From positions 2,914,001-2,978,000 of the forward strand of contig NZ_CP030055.1 in NCBI RefSeq assembly GCF_015291645.1: 64,000 nt of DNA. Reading direction: 5' to 3'. The position numbers were made by a program, and so were the translations under genes. This stretch comes from Bradyrhizobium sp. CCBAU 53340. Its GTDB lineage: Bacteria > Pseudomonadota > Alphaproteobacteria > Rhizobiales > Xanthobacteraceae. Under the pieces are notes generated by a model. That model was not told the DNA's origin. It saw only the letters and a program-made list of their open reading frames with translations, and made no database searches. This document shows, in pieces, positions 1 to 9,208 of this stretch (positions within the stretch are counted from its first letter, which is position 1; the number at the start of each line of letters is the position of its first letter).

Positions 1-1
1 C

Positions 2-1159
2 GGCGTGTTCTCCTACAGCGAGCTCGGCGCGATGTTTCCGCGCTCGAGCGGGGAGTACAATTTTCTCGGACGCGCCTATCATCCGGCCTTCGGCTTTCTC
101 GCCGGCTGGGTCTCGGCAACGGTGGGCTTCGCGGCGCCGGTTGCGCTCGCGGCCATGGCCTTCGGCGAATACGCCAAGTCCGTCATGCCCGATCTGCCGC
201 CGATCCCACTCGCGATCGGCGTGGTGTGGCTGGTCTCGATCGTGCAATTGACCGGCGTCAGGCACTCCTCGACCTTCCAGTTGATCTCGACCATCCTCAA
301 GGTCGTGCTGATCGTCGCTTTCCTCGTCGCCGGCTTCATCATCGGCACGCCGCAGCCGATCTCCTTTACGCCGCAGGCCGGCGATCTCGCCCATATCGTC
401 AGCGCGCCCTTCGCGATCGGGCTCGTCTTCGTGATGTATTCGTTTTCGGGCTGGAATGCCGCGACCTACATCATCGGCGAGATGAACACGCCGCAGCAGA
501 GCCTGCCGCGCGCGCTGCTCGCGGGGACGCTGATCGTGCTGGTGCTGTATGTCGCGCTCAACGCGGTGTTCCTCTACTCGACGCCGATCAGCGCCCTGGC
601 CGGTCAACTCGACGTCGCGAGCGTCGCCGGCAGCGCCATCTTCGGCAATCTCGGGGGCCGGATCGTCGGCGCGATGATCTGCGTCGGCCTGATCTCCTCG
701 ATCAGCGCGATGATGTGGATTGGTCCGCGCGTGATGATGACGATGGGGGAGGACATCCCGGCGCTGCGCGTGTTCTCGAAGAAATCGGTGAACGGCGCGC
801 CGGCCTACGCCATCCTGTTTCAGCTCGCGGTCGCCAATCTCCTGCTGTTCACGCGCAGCTTCGAGGCGGTGCTCGACTTCATCCAGTTCGCGCTGTTGTT
901 CTGCTCGTTCTTCACGGTTGCCGGCGTGATCAAGCTGCGCATCACCGCCCCCGACCTGCCGCGGCCCTATCGCGCCTGGGGATACCCGTTCACGCCGCTC
1001 ATTTTCCTGCTCGTGACCGCGTCCATGATGTACTACCTCTTGACCGAGCGGCCGGTGCAGTCGGTGTCGGGGATGCTCGTCATGCTCTCGGGCCTGTTGA
1101 TTTATGCTGTTTTCCGCAGGCGGCCGGTCGCCGCTGCCACGTCACATAATCGCGAATAG
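2..1159 (+). CDS. APC family amino acid permease, 5' end cut by window edge
   Basis: This is an amino acid/polyamine/organocation permease of the inner membrane. The reading frame is open from the first bases. The first visible residues (YSELGAMFPRSSGEYNFLGR) match the conserved stretch in the second membrane segment of the family, so the true start and the first one to two helices lie outside the window. The GTG at position 5 is not a credible start. About ten hydrophobic segments follow, and the protein ends in a short basic cytoplasmic tail. The substrate cannot be told from sequence. The next gene starts 2 bases after the stop, so they may be cotranscribed. Confidence 0.9.
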   Translation, partial: GVFSYSELGAMFPRSSGEYNFLGRAYHPAFGFLAGWVSATVGFAAPVALAAMAFGEYAKSVMPDLPPIPLAIGVVWLVSIVQLTGVRHSSTFQLISTILKVVLIVAFLVAGFIIGTPQPISFTPQAGDLAHIVSAPFAIGLVFVMYSFSGWNAATYIIGEMNTPQQSLPRALLAGTLIVLVLYVALNAVFLYSTPISALAGQLDVASVAGSAIFGNLGGRIVGAMICVGLISSISAMMWIGPRVMMTMGEDIPALRVFSKKSVNGAPAYAILFQLAVANLLLFTRSFEAVLDFIQFALLFCSFFTVAGVIKLRITAPDLPRPYRAWGYPFTPLIFLLVTASMMYYLLTERPVQSVSGMLVMLSGLLIYAVFRRRPVAAATSHNRE

Positions 1160-1161
1160 AC

Positions 1162-2376
1162 ATGTTTCGAACCATGAGACTTGCGGCCGTCGCTCTTGCC
1201 CTTATGGCTGCGGCCATCTCGTCCGCGCGCGCGGCCGACGTCACCTTCGACGACACTGCGCGTTTCCTCGCAGGCATGCAGCCGTCTGCGGACTCGCCGC
1301 TGGTGCCGCTGACCAAGGATCCGTCCTGGCAGCATCATGCAAAGTTCTTCGACGGGGCCTTTGCTCAGCTCGAGCAGCGGCAGCTCTCGAAGATCCAGAA
1401 CTGGTCTGACGTCAATCTCGCCGCGCCACGGCCGACCATGTTCTACTTTTTCAGCGGCCCGGATTTCCTTTACGCCAACGCGTTCTATTCCAAGGCCAGC
1501 ACCTATGTGCTCGGCGCGCTGGAGCCGGCCGGCGCGGTGCCCGATCTGACCAGGCTGCCGCGCGGCTCGGTCAATGCCGCGCTCTACAATGTCGAGCGCT
1601 CGCTCGGCTCGATCCTGAGCTTTTCCTTTTTCATCACCAAGCAGATGAAGGTCGACCTGCACGCCAACCAGGTCAATGGCACCTTGCCAATCCTCTATGT
1701 CTTCCTGGCGCGCTCCGGCAAGACCATCCGCAACGTCGAGATGGTCGCGCTCGACGACAAGGGCGGGGTGCATACCGGCAGCGATAATCCGGGGCCGAAC
1801 GCCACGCGCGGCGTCCGCATCACGTTTGCTGGCGCCGACGGCGAGGCGCGTACGCTGTATTATTTTTCCACCGATCTCTCCAACTCGGGCGCACGTGCAG
1901 CCGGATTCCTGAAGTTCTGCGAGACGCTCGGGCCCGGCAACAGCCTGATCAAGAGTGCCTCGTATCTCCTGCACGCAGGCAATTTTACCGTCGCCCGCGA
2001 CTGGCTGCTCGCCAATAGCGCGACCATCATCCAGGACGATTCCGGCATTCCGCTTGCCAATTACAATTCACGGCAATGGCGCTTCTTCCCGTTCGGCCGT
2101 TATCTCGGGCCGATCGGCGAATTCCCCGGCCGCTACCAGGAGCGCTACGCTGAATTGTTCACCCGCGCTCAGCCGATCGATTTCGGCGTCGGCTATCGCT
2201 GGCGGATGCATGAGTCGAATCTGCTGCTGTCGGTGAAGATCCCGGGGAGCGAGATCGCCCCGGCCGCCGAGACCACTTCGTCCGCCGAGCCACCGCCGAA
2301 ACCGGCGCGGCCGAAGCGTCCGCGTCCACCCGAACCGATTCCGCCGCCGCCCGGACGTTTCTTCTGGTTCCGCTAA
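1162..2376 (+). CDS. conserved hypothetical secreted protein with proline-rich tail
   Basis: This 404-residue protein has a clear Sec signal peptide (MFRTMRLAAVALALMAAAIS, cleavage probably near SARA-A at residue 24). The mature part has no motif I can assign. It contains many aromatic residues and ends in a run rich in proline, lysine and arginine before FFWFR. The start 2 bases after the permease stop suggests coupled translation; a second ATG at 1174 is possible. It ends directly against the convergent small gene, with no spacer. Function unknown; probably a periplasmic or surface protein. Confidence 0.8.
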   Translation: MFRTMRLAAVALALMAAAISSARAADVTFDDTARFLAGMQPSADSPLVPLTKDPSWQHHAKFFDGAFAQLEQRQLSKIQNWSDVNLAAPRPTMFYFFSGPDFLYANAFYSKASTYVLGALEPAGAVPDLTRLPRGSVNAALYNVERSLGSILSFSFFITKQMKVDLHANQVNGTLPILYVFLARSGKTIRNVEMVALDDKGGVHTGSDNPGPNATRGVRITFAGADGEARTLYYFSTDLSNSGARAAGFLKFCETLGPGNSLIKSASYLLHAGNFTVARDWLLANSATIIQDDSGIPLANYNSRQWRFFPFGRYLGPIGEFPGRYQERYAELFTRAQPIDFGVGYRWRMHESNLLLSVKIPGSEIAPAAETTSSAEPPPKPARPKRPRPPEPIPPPPGRFFWFR

Positions 2377-2589
2377 CTACCAGTGCACGCTCTGGCTCGG
2401 CACGATGAACGCTGTCGTGCTTGATGGCGTTGCAAGGCTTGCCGCCAGGTACCATCCGGAGCCGACGACGAGGACGAGCAACGCGATGATCGCGAGCATG
2501 TCGATCGTTCTGGGATCGTGATCCCTGGGATGAAAGCTAAGATGCGAACCGGGCCTGAAGTGAAAATGATGGCTGATTTTCCAGCGCAT
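2377..2589 (-). CDS. small single-pass membrane protein, unknown function
   Basis: The start is set at the ATG preceded by GGAGGAAACAAC, a strong ribosome binding site, giving 70 residues. The N-terminal half is rich in histidine and basic residues (MRWKISHHFHFRPGSHLSFH). It is followed by one hydrophobic helix (IDMLAIIALLVLVVGSGWYL) and a short polar tail. The longer frame upstream of this ATG lacks a comparable binding site. The gene is convergent with the preceding one and the stop codons abut. No family recognised; reality is supported by the binding site and the membrane-protein layout. Confidence 0.6.
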   Translation of the reverse strand: MRWKISHHFHFRPGSHLSFHPRDHDPRTIDMLAIIALLVLVVGSGWYLAASLATPSSTTAFIVPSQSVHW

Positions 2590-2674
2590 TGTTGTTTCCT
2601 CCCGCGGGAGCATCACAACAACGCGAGGGCAGAGTTCCGGTTCCGCTCAGGGCAGCAACGCGCAAAGTCACTGC

Positions 2675-3013
2675 TTACGATGCGTTGACGCCGCGCCAGC
2701 GCGCGTAGCGCCATGGCAAGTACCAGCATGCACCTTGGGGGGCGGTGAGGGGGACGTTGTCGATGCCTGATGTGCCGAATGGATTGCAGCGCAGCAGGCG
2801 CGCCAGCGTCATCCAGCCGCCGGCCCAGAGTCCGAACCGTTCGATTGCCTCATCGCCATAGACGGAACAGGTCGGCAGATGGCGACAATTGTAGCCGACC
2901 AGGGGCGAAAGCGTATGGCGATAGAGCCAGATCAGCGCGCGGCCGAATCTGCGCGGCAACCGGGAGGCTTCGGCCAGGGAGGCGGAACAGTGCTCGCAGG
3001 TTGAGTGCTTCAT
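2675..3013 (-). CDS. yidD: YidD membrane protein insertion efficiency factor
   Basis: YidD is a small membrane-associated protein that assists YidC-dependent insertion of inner-membrane proteins. The family core is visible: an amphipathic N-terminal helix (ALIWLYRHTLSPLVG), then NCRHLPTCSVYGDEAIERFG with the conserved Cys-Arg-x-x-Pro-Thr-Cys-Ser pattern, then a glycine-tryptophan segment and RLLRCNPF. The start is placed at MKHSTCEHC, giving 112 residues, close to family length. The frame extends 26 codons upstream, but that part does not resemble YidD. The ribosome binding site is weak, so the start is uncertain. Confidence 0.9.
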   Translation of the reverse strand: MKHSTCEHCSASLAEASRLPRRFGRALIWLYRHTLSPLVGYNCRHLPTCSVYGDEAIERFGLWAGGWMTLARLLRCNPFGTSGIDNVPLTAPQGACWYLPWRYARWRGVNAS

Positions 3014-3243
3014 GTGCGCTGTGCCGACATCCTGAGCGCGTTGATGCCCGGTTCCAACGCAGGGAACAACGAGCTGTTGTAGGCGCGCCATATTTTGCCT
3101 GCTTTCAGGGAGCAGTGCAGCAAGTACCTATGGACGATCTGTATTCCCCCGGATACCATTTTTGTGACGTCCATGTGTAGACTTGTTGGAACGTCGAAAC
3201 GGGGCTTGCCTGACTGCTTTTGGGGCTTGGGGAAGGAACCAGT

Positions 3244-4134
3244 TTGAAAGTTCTGAAGTCGCTCAACCTTCGCGGCTGGTTGCTGGTGGGAACCGCCGCT
3301 TGTGGTGTCGTGCTGGCGGGCGCCATCGCGACCTTTGGCTCGCCGGCCAGCGCCGGCGCTTCGCTCGAAGAACGCAAATTGCCGATGAAGTTTGCCTGGG
3401 TTGCCTGCGAGCCCAATTGCCGCGGCTGGATTAGCGCGGTCGGCATCATCACCGCAGATACACCGAAGGATTTCGACGACTTCGCCCGCGCGCGTCAGCT
3501 CGGCGGCGCTACCGTGGTGCTCGACTCCAGCGGCGGTTCCGTCAACGACGCGATCACGCTCGGCCGGCGCTTCCGCAATCTCGGCCTTCTCACCACGGTC
3601 GGCATCACGCAGCCGAACAACAGGCAGGGCGTCCGTCCGGCGGTGGCGTCGGAAGCCTATTGCGAATCGATGTGCGTGTTCCTGCTACTGGCCGGCAAGA
3701 AGCGCTACGTGCCGGAAGCGGCCCACGTCCGTGTCCATCAGATCTGGATGGGCGATCGCGCCGACGACGCCAAGGCGGCGAGCTACAGCGCGCAGGACCT
3801 GATGATCGTGGAGCGCGACATTGGCAGGCTCGCCAAATACACCTTCGACATGGGCGGCGCAGGCGACCTGCTGTCGCTCGCGCTCAACGTGCCGCCCTGG
3901 GAAGAGCTGCACGAGCTCGACGCGGCCGAGCTGAAGCTGACCAACCTCGTGACCACCGATCTGGTGGCCGATGTGCTGCCGCATGTGGAAATGACCGCGC
4001 CTGCAGTGGCTCAGCTTGCGCCGAAGACGCAGGCAAGATTCGGTGAGGAGCCGCCCGCCAAGTCGACCAAGACAGCGGAAGCCGTGGTGCCGACCGGAGG
4101 CGTAGCGGCGCCGGCTACGGCACCGCAGCAGTAA
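3244..4134 (+). CDS. predicted periplasmic protein with ClpP/crotonase-like fold (COG3904-like)
   Basis: A TTG start at 3244 has GGAAGGA six bases upstream and is preferred to the ATG at 3220. The protein has an N-terminal membrane anchor or signal (residues 11-35 approximately, GWLLVGTAACGVVLAGAIAT). A domain follows resembling ClpP/crotonase-type periplasmic proteins, with VLDSSGGSVNDAITLGRRFR and a Ser-rich ESMCVFLLLAGKKRYVPE segment matching the usual nucleophile loop. HVHQIW follows. The C terminus is a low-complexity Ala/Pro/Thr tail. Proteolytic activity is not shown; the family is largely uncharacterised. It is convergent with the next gene. Confidence 0.75.
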   Translation: MKVLKSLNLRGWLLVGTAACGVVLAGAIATFGSPASAGASLEERKLPMKFAWVACEPNCRGWISAVGIITADTPKDFDDFARARQLGGATVVLDSSGGSVNDAITLGRRFRNLGLLTTVGITQPNNRQGVRPAVASEAYCESMCVFLLLAGKKRYVPEAAHVRVHQIWMGDRADDAKAASYSAQDLMIVERDIGRLAKYTFDMGGAGDLLSLALNVPPWEELHELDAAELKLTNLVTTDLVADVLPHVEMTAPAVAQLAPKTQARFGEEPPAKSTKTAEAVVPTGGVAAPATAPQQ

Positions 4135-4162
4135 GAGCTTCAGTCTTAATCCAGCCCCCGAC

Positions 4163-4618
4163 TCAGCCTTGCGCGGTGGCGGGCTGTTTTGCCTTGGCTT
4201 CGATCTGACCGATCGCATCGACCACGGCATCAAAGGTCAAGAGCGTGGAGGCGTGGCGCGCCTTGTAGTCCCGGACCGGCTCCAGGAACTTGATCTCGTC
4301 CCATTTGCCTTGAGGAGGGGTGCCATTCTCCTTGAGCATTCTGCGAACGGTTTCGCGTAACTCACGGAGTTCGCTCGCGGTCGAGCCGACCACGTGACTT
4401 GCCATGATGGATGAAGAGGCCTGTCCCAGTGCGCAGGCCTTCACGTCATGGGCGAAGTCGGTGACGGTGTCGCCGCTCATCTTGAGATCGACCTTCACGG
4501 TCGAGCCACACAATTTGGAGTGAGCGGTCGCGGTGGCATCGGGGTCCGGCAGCCGCCCGAGGCGCGGAATATTACCGGCCAGCTCGATGATCCGCTTGTT
4601 ATAGATGTCGTTCAGCAT
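4163..4618 (-). CDS. IscU/NifU-type iron-sulfur cluster scaffold protein
   Basis: This 151-residue protein belongs to the IscU/SufU/NifU N-terminal domain family, which assembles nascent Fe-S clusters. [19 protein letters not shown] is the typical N terminus. [16 protein letters not shown] and [15 protein letters not shown] carry the first two conserved cysteines in the usual contexts. The third conserved Cys of classical IscU (near the C-terminal helix) is not seen; the corresponding region reads [17 protein letters not shown], with a histidine, as in the alphaproteobacterial subgroup. No suf or isc genes are adjacent, so it may be an accessory scaffold. Strand opposite to folE, with divergent start regions. 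Confidence 0.85.
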   Translation of the reverse strand: MLNDIYNKRIIELAGNIPRLGRLPDPDATATAHSKLCGSTVKVDLKMSGDTVTDFAHDVKACALGQASSSIMASHVVGSTASELRELRETVRRMLKENGTPPQGKWDEIKFLEPVRDYKARHASTLLTFDAVVDAIGQIEAKAKQPATAQG

Positions 4619-4858
4619 GTGATGGAGTCCAACACTTCCGGGCCGGATCGGCCTTGGCGGGCGCCGTCCACGGTCCTATATAGGGGCGGAACTGGCGGAA
4701 AAACAGTCCAGCGGTGCGTCGGCTGCGGTCCAGACCTGCGCTATCGACGTTGTGACCGAAGGGCCTTTTCGCCAAGATTGTTTTCTTCAGGCGTCCGGCG
4801 GCTTGCCGCCCCGTCTGCCGGTGACACTCCGGCCACAAGGCCGTCGAACGGAGTAGAC

Positions 4859-5539
4859 ATGGACGCTACCATCAAGCCGATCCGCCCCAACAAGCAACCC
4901 GAGAGCCGTCCGGCCGAGCTTGACCCTTCTGAATTCCTCGCAGTTGCCGTCCGTGCCGACCAGCCGCGCCCGGCGCGTGCCGAGGCGGAAGCGGCGGTGA
5001 AGACGCTGCTCGCCTATATCGGCGAGAACACCGACCGCGAGGGCCTGCTCGACACGCCCCGCCGCGTGGTCGAGGCCTTCGACGAGCTCTATCAGGGTTA
5101 CCATCAGTGCCCGGCGGAGGTGCTCGACCGCACTTTCGGCGAGACTGCCGGCTATGACGACTTCGTGCTGGTGCGCGACATCGAGTTCACCTCGCAATGC
5201 GAGCACCACATGATGCCGTTCTACGGCAAGGCGCACATCGCCTATACGCCGGTGGAACGCGTCGTCGGCCTGTCGAAGCTCGCGCGCCTGACCGACATCT
5301 TCGCCCGAAGGCTTCAGACCCAGGAGCATCTGACGGCGCAGATCGCAGCCGCGATTGACGAGATCCTGAAGCCGCGCGGCGTTGCCGTCCTGATCGAGGC
5401 CGAGCATACCTGCATGTCGGTGCGTGGCGTCGCCAAGCATGGCGCCTCCACCTTCACCAGCCGCTACACCGGCATGTTCCGCGACAATCCGGCGGAGCAA
5501 GCCCGTTTCCTGTCCATGGTGCGAGGCATGGACCGCTGA
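4859..5539 (+). CDS. folE: GTP cyclohydrolase I
   Basis: FolE converts GTP to 7,8-dihydroneopterin triphosphate, the first step toward folate and queuosine-type pterins, in the cytoplasm. The ATG at 4859 follows GGAGTAGAC and gives 226 residues. Diagnostic segments are [20 protein letters not shown], the zinc site [36 protein letters not shown] and [16 protein letters not shown] with the third zinc ligand. The N-terminal 45 residues are a variable extension. hisI follows 27 bases later on the same strand, a neighbour pair that is common in this group. Confidence 0.95.
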   Translation: MDATIKPIRPNKQPESRPAELDPSEFLAVAVRADQPRPARAEAEAAVKTLLAYIGENTDREGLLDTPRRVVEAFDELYQGYHQCPAEVLDRTFGETAGYDDFVLVRDIEFTSQCEHHMMPFYGKAHIAYTPVERVVGLSKLARLTDIFARRLQTQEHLTAQIAAAIDEILKPRGVAVLIEAEHTCMSVRGVAKHGASTFTSRYTGMFRDNPAEQARFLSMVRGMDR

Positions 5540-5566
5540 CCTCGCAAGTCATTCGCGAGATGCCCC

Positions 5567-5989
5567 GTGTCCGCTCACTCCCATGAGATCGAGGAAGGCT
5601 TGGCCTTCCTGCCAAAGTTCGATGCTGCCGGCCTCGTGACCTGCGTGGCGACCGACGCCGCCACCGGCGACGTGCTCATGGTCGCGCACATGAATGACGA
5701 GGCGCTGCGCAAGACCATTGCGACCGGCGAGGCCTGGTACTTCAGCCGCTCGCGCAATGCCTTGTGGCGAAAAGGTGAGACTTCAGGTCAGACCCAGCGC
5801 GTCCTTGAGATGCGCACCGATTGCGACCAGGACGCGGTCTGGATTCGCGTCGAGCAGTTCGGCGCCGCCTGCCACACCGGGCGGCGGTCCTGCTTCTACC
5901 GCAAGGTTGAAGCCGAGGGCGGCGGAGCGAAGCTTGTGTTCGTCGATGCCGACAGGCTGTTCGATCCGAACGCGGTCTACAAGAAATAG
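5567..5989 (+). CDS. hisI: phosphoribosyl-AMP cyclohydrolase
   Basis: HisI opens the adenine ring of phosphoribosyl-AMP in histidine biosynthesis. The 140-residue protein matches monofunctional HisI. It has [40 protein letters not shown], the metal-binding [16 protein letters not shown] and the C-terminal [11 protein letters not shown] zinc motif. The HisE pyrophosphohydrolase domain is absent, as is usual in alphaproteobacteria. GTG at 5567 is the start used, as no ATG fits. It probably shares a transcript with folE. Confidence 0.95.
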   Translation: MSAHSHEIEEGLAFLPKFDAAGLVTCVATDAATGDVLMVAHMNDEALRKTIATGEAWYFSRSRNALWRKGETSGQTQRVLEMRTDCDQDAVWIRVEQFGAACHTGRRSCFYRKVEAEGGGAKLVFVDADRLFDPNAVYKK

Positions 5990-6128
5990 AGCTCGCATCT
6001 GAGGCGAGCCCCGGAATGACGGCGACCGCCGAATTAACCCCGCATTAACCATACCTGTCCCACGGTAGGACGATCAGGCGTCCGAATTGCCGGCGCCGCT
6101 CAACGCCACGCGGGCCGGGCACCCCATC

Positions 6129-7145
6129 ATGTCGGTCGACAATTCCAGTGCCTCGCAGATAACCGCTACGGATGGTGCGCGTCGCGTCGCGGGCGCGATC
6201 AAGCAGGCCTCGAGCCAGACCGGCGTCAGCTTCGAATACATGCTGACCACCGCCAAGATGGAATCGGATTTCGATCCATCGGCCGGCGCCACCACCTCGT
6301 CCGCCCACGGCCTCTATCAGTTCATCGACCAGACCTGGCTCGGCACGGTGAAGGAGGCGGGTGCCCAGCTCGGCTATGGCAACTATGCCGATGCGATCAC
6401 CCGGACGTCGTCAGGTACCTATACGGTCGACGATCCCTTCATGAAGCGCTCGATCATGAAGCTGCGCGACGATCCGGAGGCCGCATCCAGCATGGCGGCG
6501 GCGCTGACGCAGTCCAACAGTTTCAAGCTGACCGGTCTGCTCGGCCGCAGGCCATCCGACAGCGAACTCTACATGGCCCATTTCATGGGGGTCGGCGGCG
6601 CGGCGAAACTGATCGCCAATGCCGAAGACAATCCGCAGGCGGTCGGTGCACGGCTGTTTCCCAATGCCGCATCCGCCAACCGCTCGATCTTCTATGCCAG
6701 GGATGGTCGTGCGCGCAGCGTCTCCGAAGTCTATTCGGTCCTGAACGCCCGCTACGCCAGCGCCGCGAACGCAAGATCGACGCGCAGTGCGATGGCGATG
6801 TATGGCGATACGCCGTCGACCACGCAGGTCGCCAGCGCCAACGGCGTGCAGCCTGCCGCGCCGATGGTCAATGGTGCCGCCTATCTCCAGACCTTCCCCG
6901 ACCAGCGCGCGGTAACGCCCGTGAGTGCGACATCGTCGACATCGGTGGCCGACAACGCGCCGACTGCGCCTGCATTCCGTTCGATCTATCAGCCGGGCGA
7001 TGCCACGCAGCCGGTCTCGACGACGGTGCAGAAATTGTGGGGCAACAACGCCTCGCTCACATCCGTTGCCGCGGCGACAGCTGACGTGCGGCCGCCGCAA
7101 CCGCTTGATCTCTTCAGCGATCGCAGCGGCACATTCTCGAGCTAG
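6129..7145 (+). CDS. lytic transglycosylase (SLT domain) protein
   Basis: This is a predicted peptidoglycan lytic transglycosylase. With the ATG at 6129 (MSVDNSSASQIT) the catalytic glutamate of the SLT fold is E45 in TTAKMESDFDP, followed by SSAHGLYQFIDQTWL, the usual second motif. The frame can be extended to a TTG at 6087. No signal peptide is visible, a feature shared with the alphaproteobacterial subgroup thought to travel by non-Sec routes or with the flagellar apparatus (inference). The C-terminal third is low-complexity Ala/Ser/Thr and ends in SGTFSS. No flagellar gene is nearby in this window. Confidence 0.85.
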   Translation: MSVDNSSASQITATDGARRVAGAIKQASSQTGVSFEYMLTTAKMESDFDPSAGATTSSAHGLYQFIDQTWLGTVKEAGAQLGYGNYADAITRTSSGTYTVDDPFMKRSIMKLRDDPEAASSMAAALTQSNSFKLTGLLGRRPSDSELYMAHFMGVGGAAKLIANAEDNPQAVGARLFPNAASANRSIFYARDGRARSVSEVYSVLNARYASAANARSTRSAMAMYGDTPSTTQVASANGVQPAAPMVNGAAYLQTFPDQRAVTPVSATSSTSVADNAPTAPAFRSIYQPGDATQPVSTTVQKLWGNNASLTSVAAATADVRPPQPLDLFSDRSGTFSS

Positions 7146-7304
7146 CCGCGCTGCCGCGCCGACGGGGCGCTTCCGGCCCTTAACAAATCATCAATAAAAC
7201 CAGCCGGTTATGGTGAACGCTTTGTTAAGCGTCGTGGTTTATTTTGTGTTGCAGGTGACATCCAGTCATCGTTTCGTTTTTTCGTTGCGTAAGCCGGAAG
7301 CACC

Positions 7305-8480
7305 ATGATTGTTCGGCAGTTCATTAACTGGATCAGGACCGCGTCCGCCGGTGAGCGGGCGGAGGCCACGCGGGCATTGGCTCGGGCCTGGCTGATCTCA
7401 GACCTTTCCCATGATGATCGCATCGCAGCCGAAGGCGCGCTGCTGATGCAGCTCGACGATCCGTCGCCGCTGGTACGGCAGGCGATGGCCGAGGCTTTTG
7501 CCCGCAGCACGGATGCGCCGGCATCGATCGTGCGGGCGCTGTCGGCGGACCAGCCGGCCGTGGCGCTCCCGGTGCTCGAACATTCGCCGCTGCTGATCGA
7601 TGCGGATCTCGTCGACATCGTCGCGACCGGCAATGACGAGGTGCAATGTGCGGTCGCCCGCCGCATCGTGCTGCCGGTCTCGGTCTGCGCCGCCATCGCC
7701 GAGGTCGGTTGCGCCGCCGCCGCCCTCGAGCTGATCGAAAATCCCCACGCCGAGCTCGCGCCATTCTCCTGGACGCGCATCGTCGAGCGTCACGGCCATC
7801 TGGCCGCGATCCGCGAGGCGATGCTGGTGCTCGATGACATTCCGGCCGCAACGCGTGCCGCGCTGGTGGCAAAGCTCTCCGAGACCCTGGCGCAATTCGT
7901 CGTGGCGCGGAACTGGTTGAGCGCCGATCGTGCCGAGCGCATGACGCTCGAGGCGCGTGATCGCTCCACCATCAATATCGCAGCGCGCTCGCGCGGCGAC
8001 GACATGCAGGGCCTGGTGAAGCATCTGCGTATCACCGGCCAACTGACCGCGGGCCTGATCCTGCGCGCGCTGCTGTCCAGCAATCTCGAACTCTTTGATG
8101 CGGCGCTTGCCGAACTCGCCGACCTGCCGCTGGCGCGCGTCTCCGCGTTGCTGCATGACCGCGGCGGCAACAGCCTGCACGCGCTGCTCCGTCGCGCCGG
8201 GTTGCCCGAGGCGACATTCGCCGCCTTCCAGGTCGCGCTCGATGCATGCCACGAGCAGGGCTTTGTCGACACCGACGACACCGCGACGCGCTTGCGCCGG
8301 CGCATGGTCGAACGCGTGCTCACCCATTGCGAGACCGACCGCGGCGCCACCGAGCCCTTGATGGTTCTGCTGCGCCGCTTCGCCACGGAGTCGGCGCGCG
8401 AAGAGGCGAGATTGTTCTGCGACGAGCTGGTCGCGGAGGATGCGATTGATCCGGTCTATGACGACCTGATCGCGGCGTAG
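7305..8480 (+). CDS. DUF2336 domain protein
   Basis: A 391-residue, leucine- and alanine-rich all-helical protein with the layout of the DUF2336 family, which is found mainly in alphaproteobacteria. The N-terminal half has HEAT-like helical pairs (LMQLDDPSPLVRQAMAEAFA, ALSADQPAVALPVLEHSPLL). The C-terminal half is also helical. There is no signal peptide or membrane segment. Biochemical function is unknown; related proteins often sit near two-component genes, and here an Hpt protein and a CheY-like regulator follow on the opposite strand. A perfect 31-base palindrome lies just beyond its stop. Confidence 0.8.
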   Translation: MIVRQFINWIRTASAGERAEATRALARAWLISDLSHDDRIAAEGALLMQLDDPSPLVRQAMAEAFARSTDAPASIVRALSADQPAVALPVLEHSPLLIDADLVDIVATGNDEVQCAVARRIVLPVSVCAAIAEVGCAAAALELIENPHAELAPFSWTRIVERHGHLAAIREAMLVLDDIPAATRAALVAKLSETLAQFVVARNWLSADRAERMTLEARDRSTINIAARSRGDDMQGLVKHLRITGQLTAGLILRALLSSNLELFDAALAELADLPLARVSALLHDRGGNSLHALLRRAGLPEATFAAFQVALDACHEQGFVDTDDTATRLRRRMVERVLTHCETDRGATEPLMVLLRRFATESAREEARLFCDELVAEDAIDPVYDDLIAA

Positions 8481-8502
8481 TCCGAGCTGGTCCCACAAAC
8501 TC

Positions 8503-8583
8503 CGTCATTGCGAGCGCAGCGAAGCAATCCAGACTATCCCCGCGGAGGGATTTCTGGATTGCTTCGCTGCGCTCGCAATGACG
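8503..8583. repeat. perfect 31-bp inverted repeat, Bradyrhizobium-type REP element
   Basis: Positions 8503-8533 and 8553-8583 are exact reverse complements over 31 bases, with a 19-base loop. The arm begins CGTCATTGCGAGCGCAGC. Elements with this core are scattered through Bradyrhizobium and Rhodopseudomonas intergenic regions (general knowledge). Located between two convergent genes, it would also fold into a strong bidirectional RNA hairpin. It lacks a following T-run on either side. Confidence 0.9.
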
Positions 8584-8598
8584 AGGGAGAGAGGCGTA

Positions 8599-9177
8599 CT
8601 ATTCCGCCGGGATGATGCTGGGCGCCAGGATTACTTCGAGATGCTCAGGGCGGTCGCGGTTGACGTCGGCGAGATAGTCGTCGGCGACCTTGCGCAGACG
8701 GCGGCTGAGCTCGGCGGATACGCTGATGGTGTCGAGCTTGGTGTTCTCGTGCACGATGGCAAGGATCGCGTTGATATGGTGCGTGAACAGTTCGGCCGGC
8801 ACCTTCTCGAGGTCGGGTGCGTGCTCGATGATGCGGCATAGGCTCTCGGCAACACCCGCTGCGGCCGGAAAGCCGAACGTGGCGGCATCGCCCTTGATAT
8901 CGTGCGCGGCGTGGAACAGCTCGTCGCGCCGCGCCTTGGTGAAGCCCTCGTTGCGGATGGCAACGTAGGCGGCCGACAGCCGGTTGACCTCGGTCGTCAT
9001 CCAGTCCTTGAACTCGTTGGCGAGTCCCGCCAACGCCTGCTCGGCGCGGCCAATCGGATCGTCCATGTCTTTTTCTTCGACACGGCGCAGCACCTTGCGC
9101 AGCGGGTTGGGCTGCGTGATGACGTGATGCGTGGCGAAGGCCTTGACCTCGATGTCCTTTGTGCTGTTCTTCGCCAT
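8599..9177 (-). CDS. Hpt domain phosphotransfer protein
   Basis: A 192-residue protein built around a histidine phosphotransfer domain. H92 in AAHDIKGDAATFGF is the predicted phosphorylated histidine in the classical H-x-x-K-G context. A charged, helical N-terminal extension of about 50 residues precedes it. The start MAKNSTKDIE at 9177 is preceded by GAGGCAGG. It lies just downstream of a CheY-like regulator on the same strand with a 31-base gap, so the two form a probable phosphorelay pair in one transcript. The cognate kinase is not in the neighbourhood. Confidence 0.88.
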   Translation of the reverse strand: MAKNSTKDIEVKAFATHHVITQPNPLRKVLRRVEEKDMDDPIGRAEQALAGLANEFKDWMTTEVNRLSAAYVAIRNEGFTKARRDELFHAAHDIKGDAATFGFPAAAGVAESLCRIIEHAPDLEKVPAELFTHHINAILAIVHENTKLDTISVSAELSRRLRKVADDYLADVNRDRPEHLEVILAPSIIPAE

Positions 9178-9208
9178 GATGCCTGCCTCGTCGTGAGAGA
9201 CGCCTGCG

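Noticed and set aside
5991..6009. Short hairpin (GCTCGC...GCGAGC) after hisI
   Set aside because: The 6-bp stem without a T-run is too weak to call a terminator.
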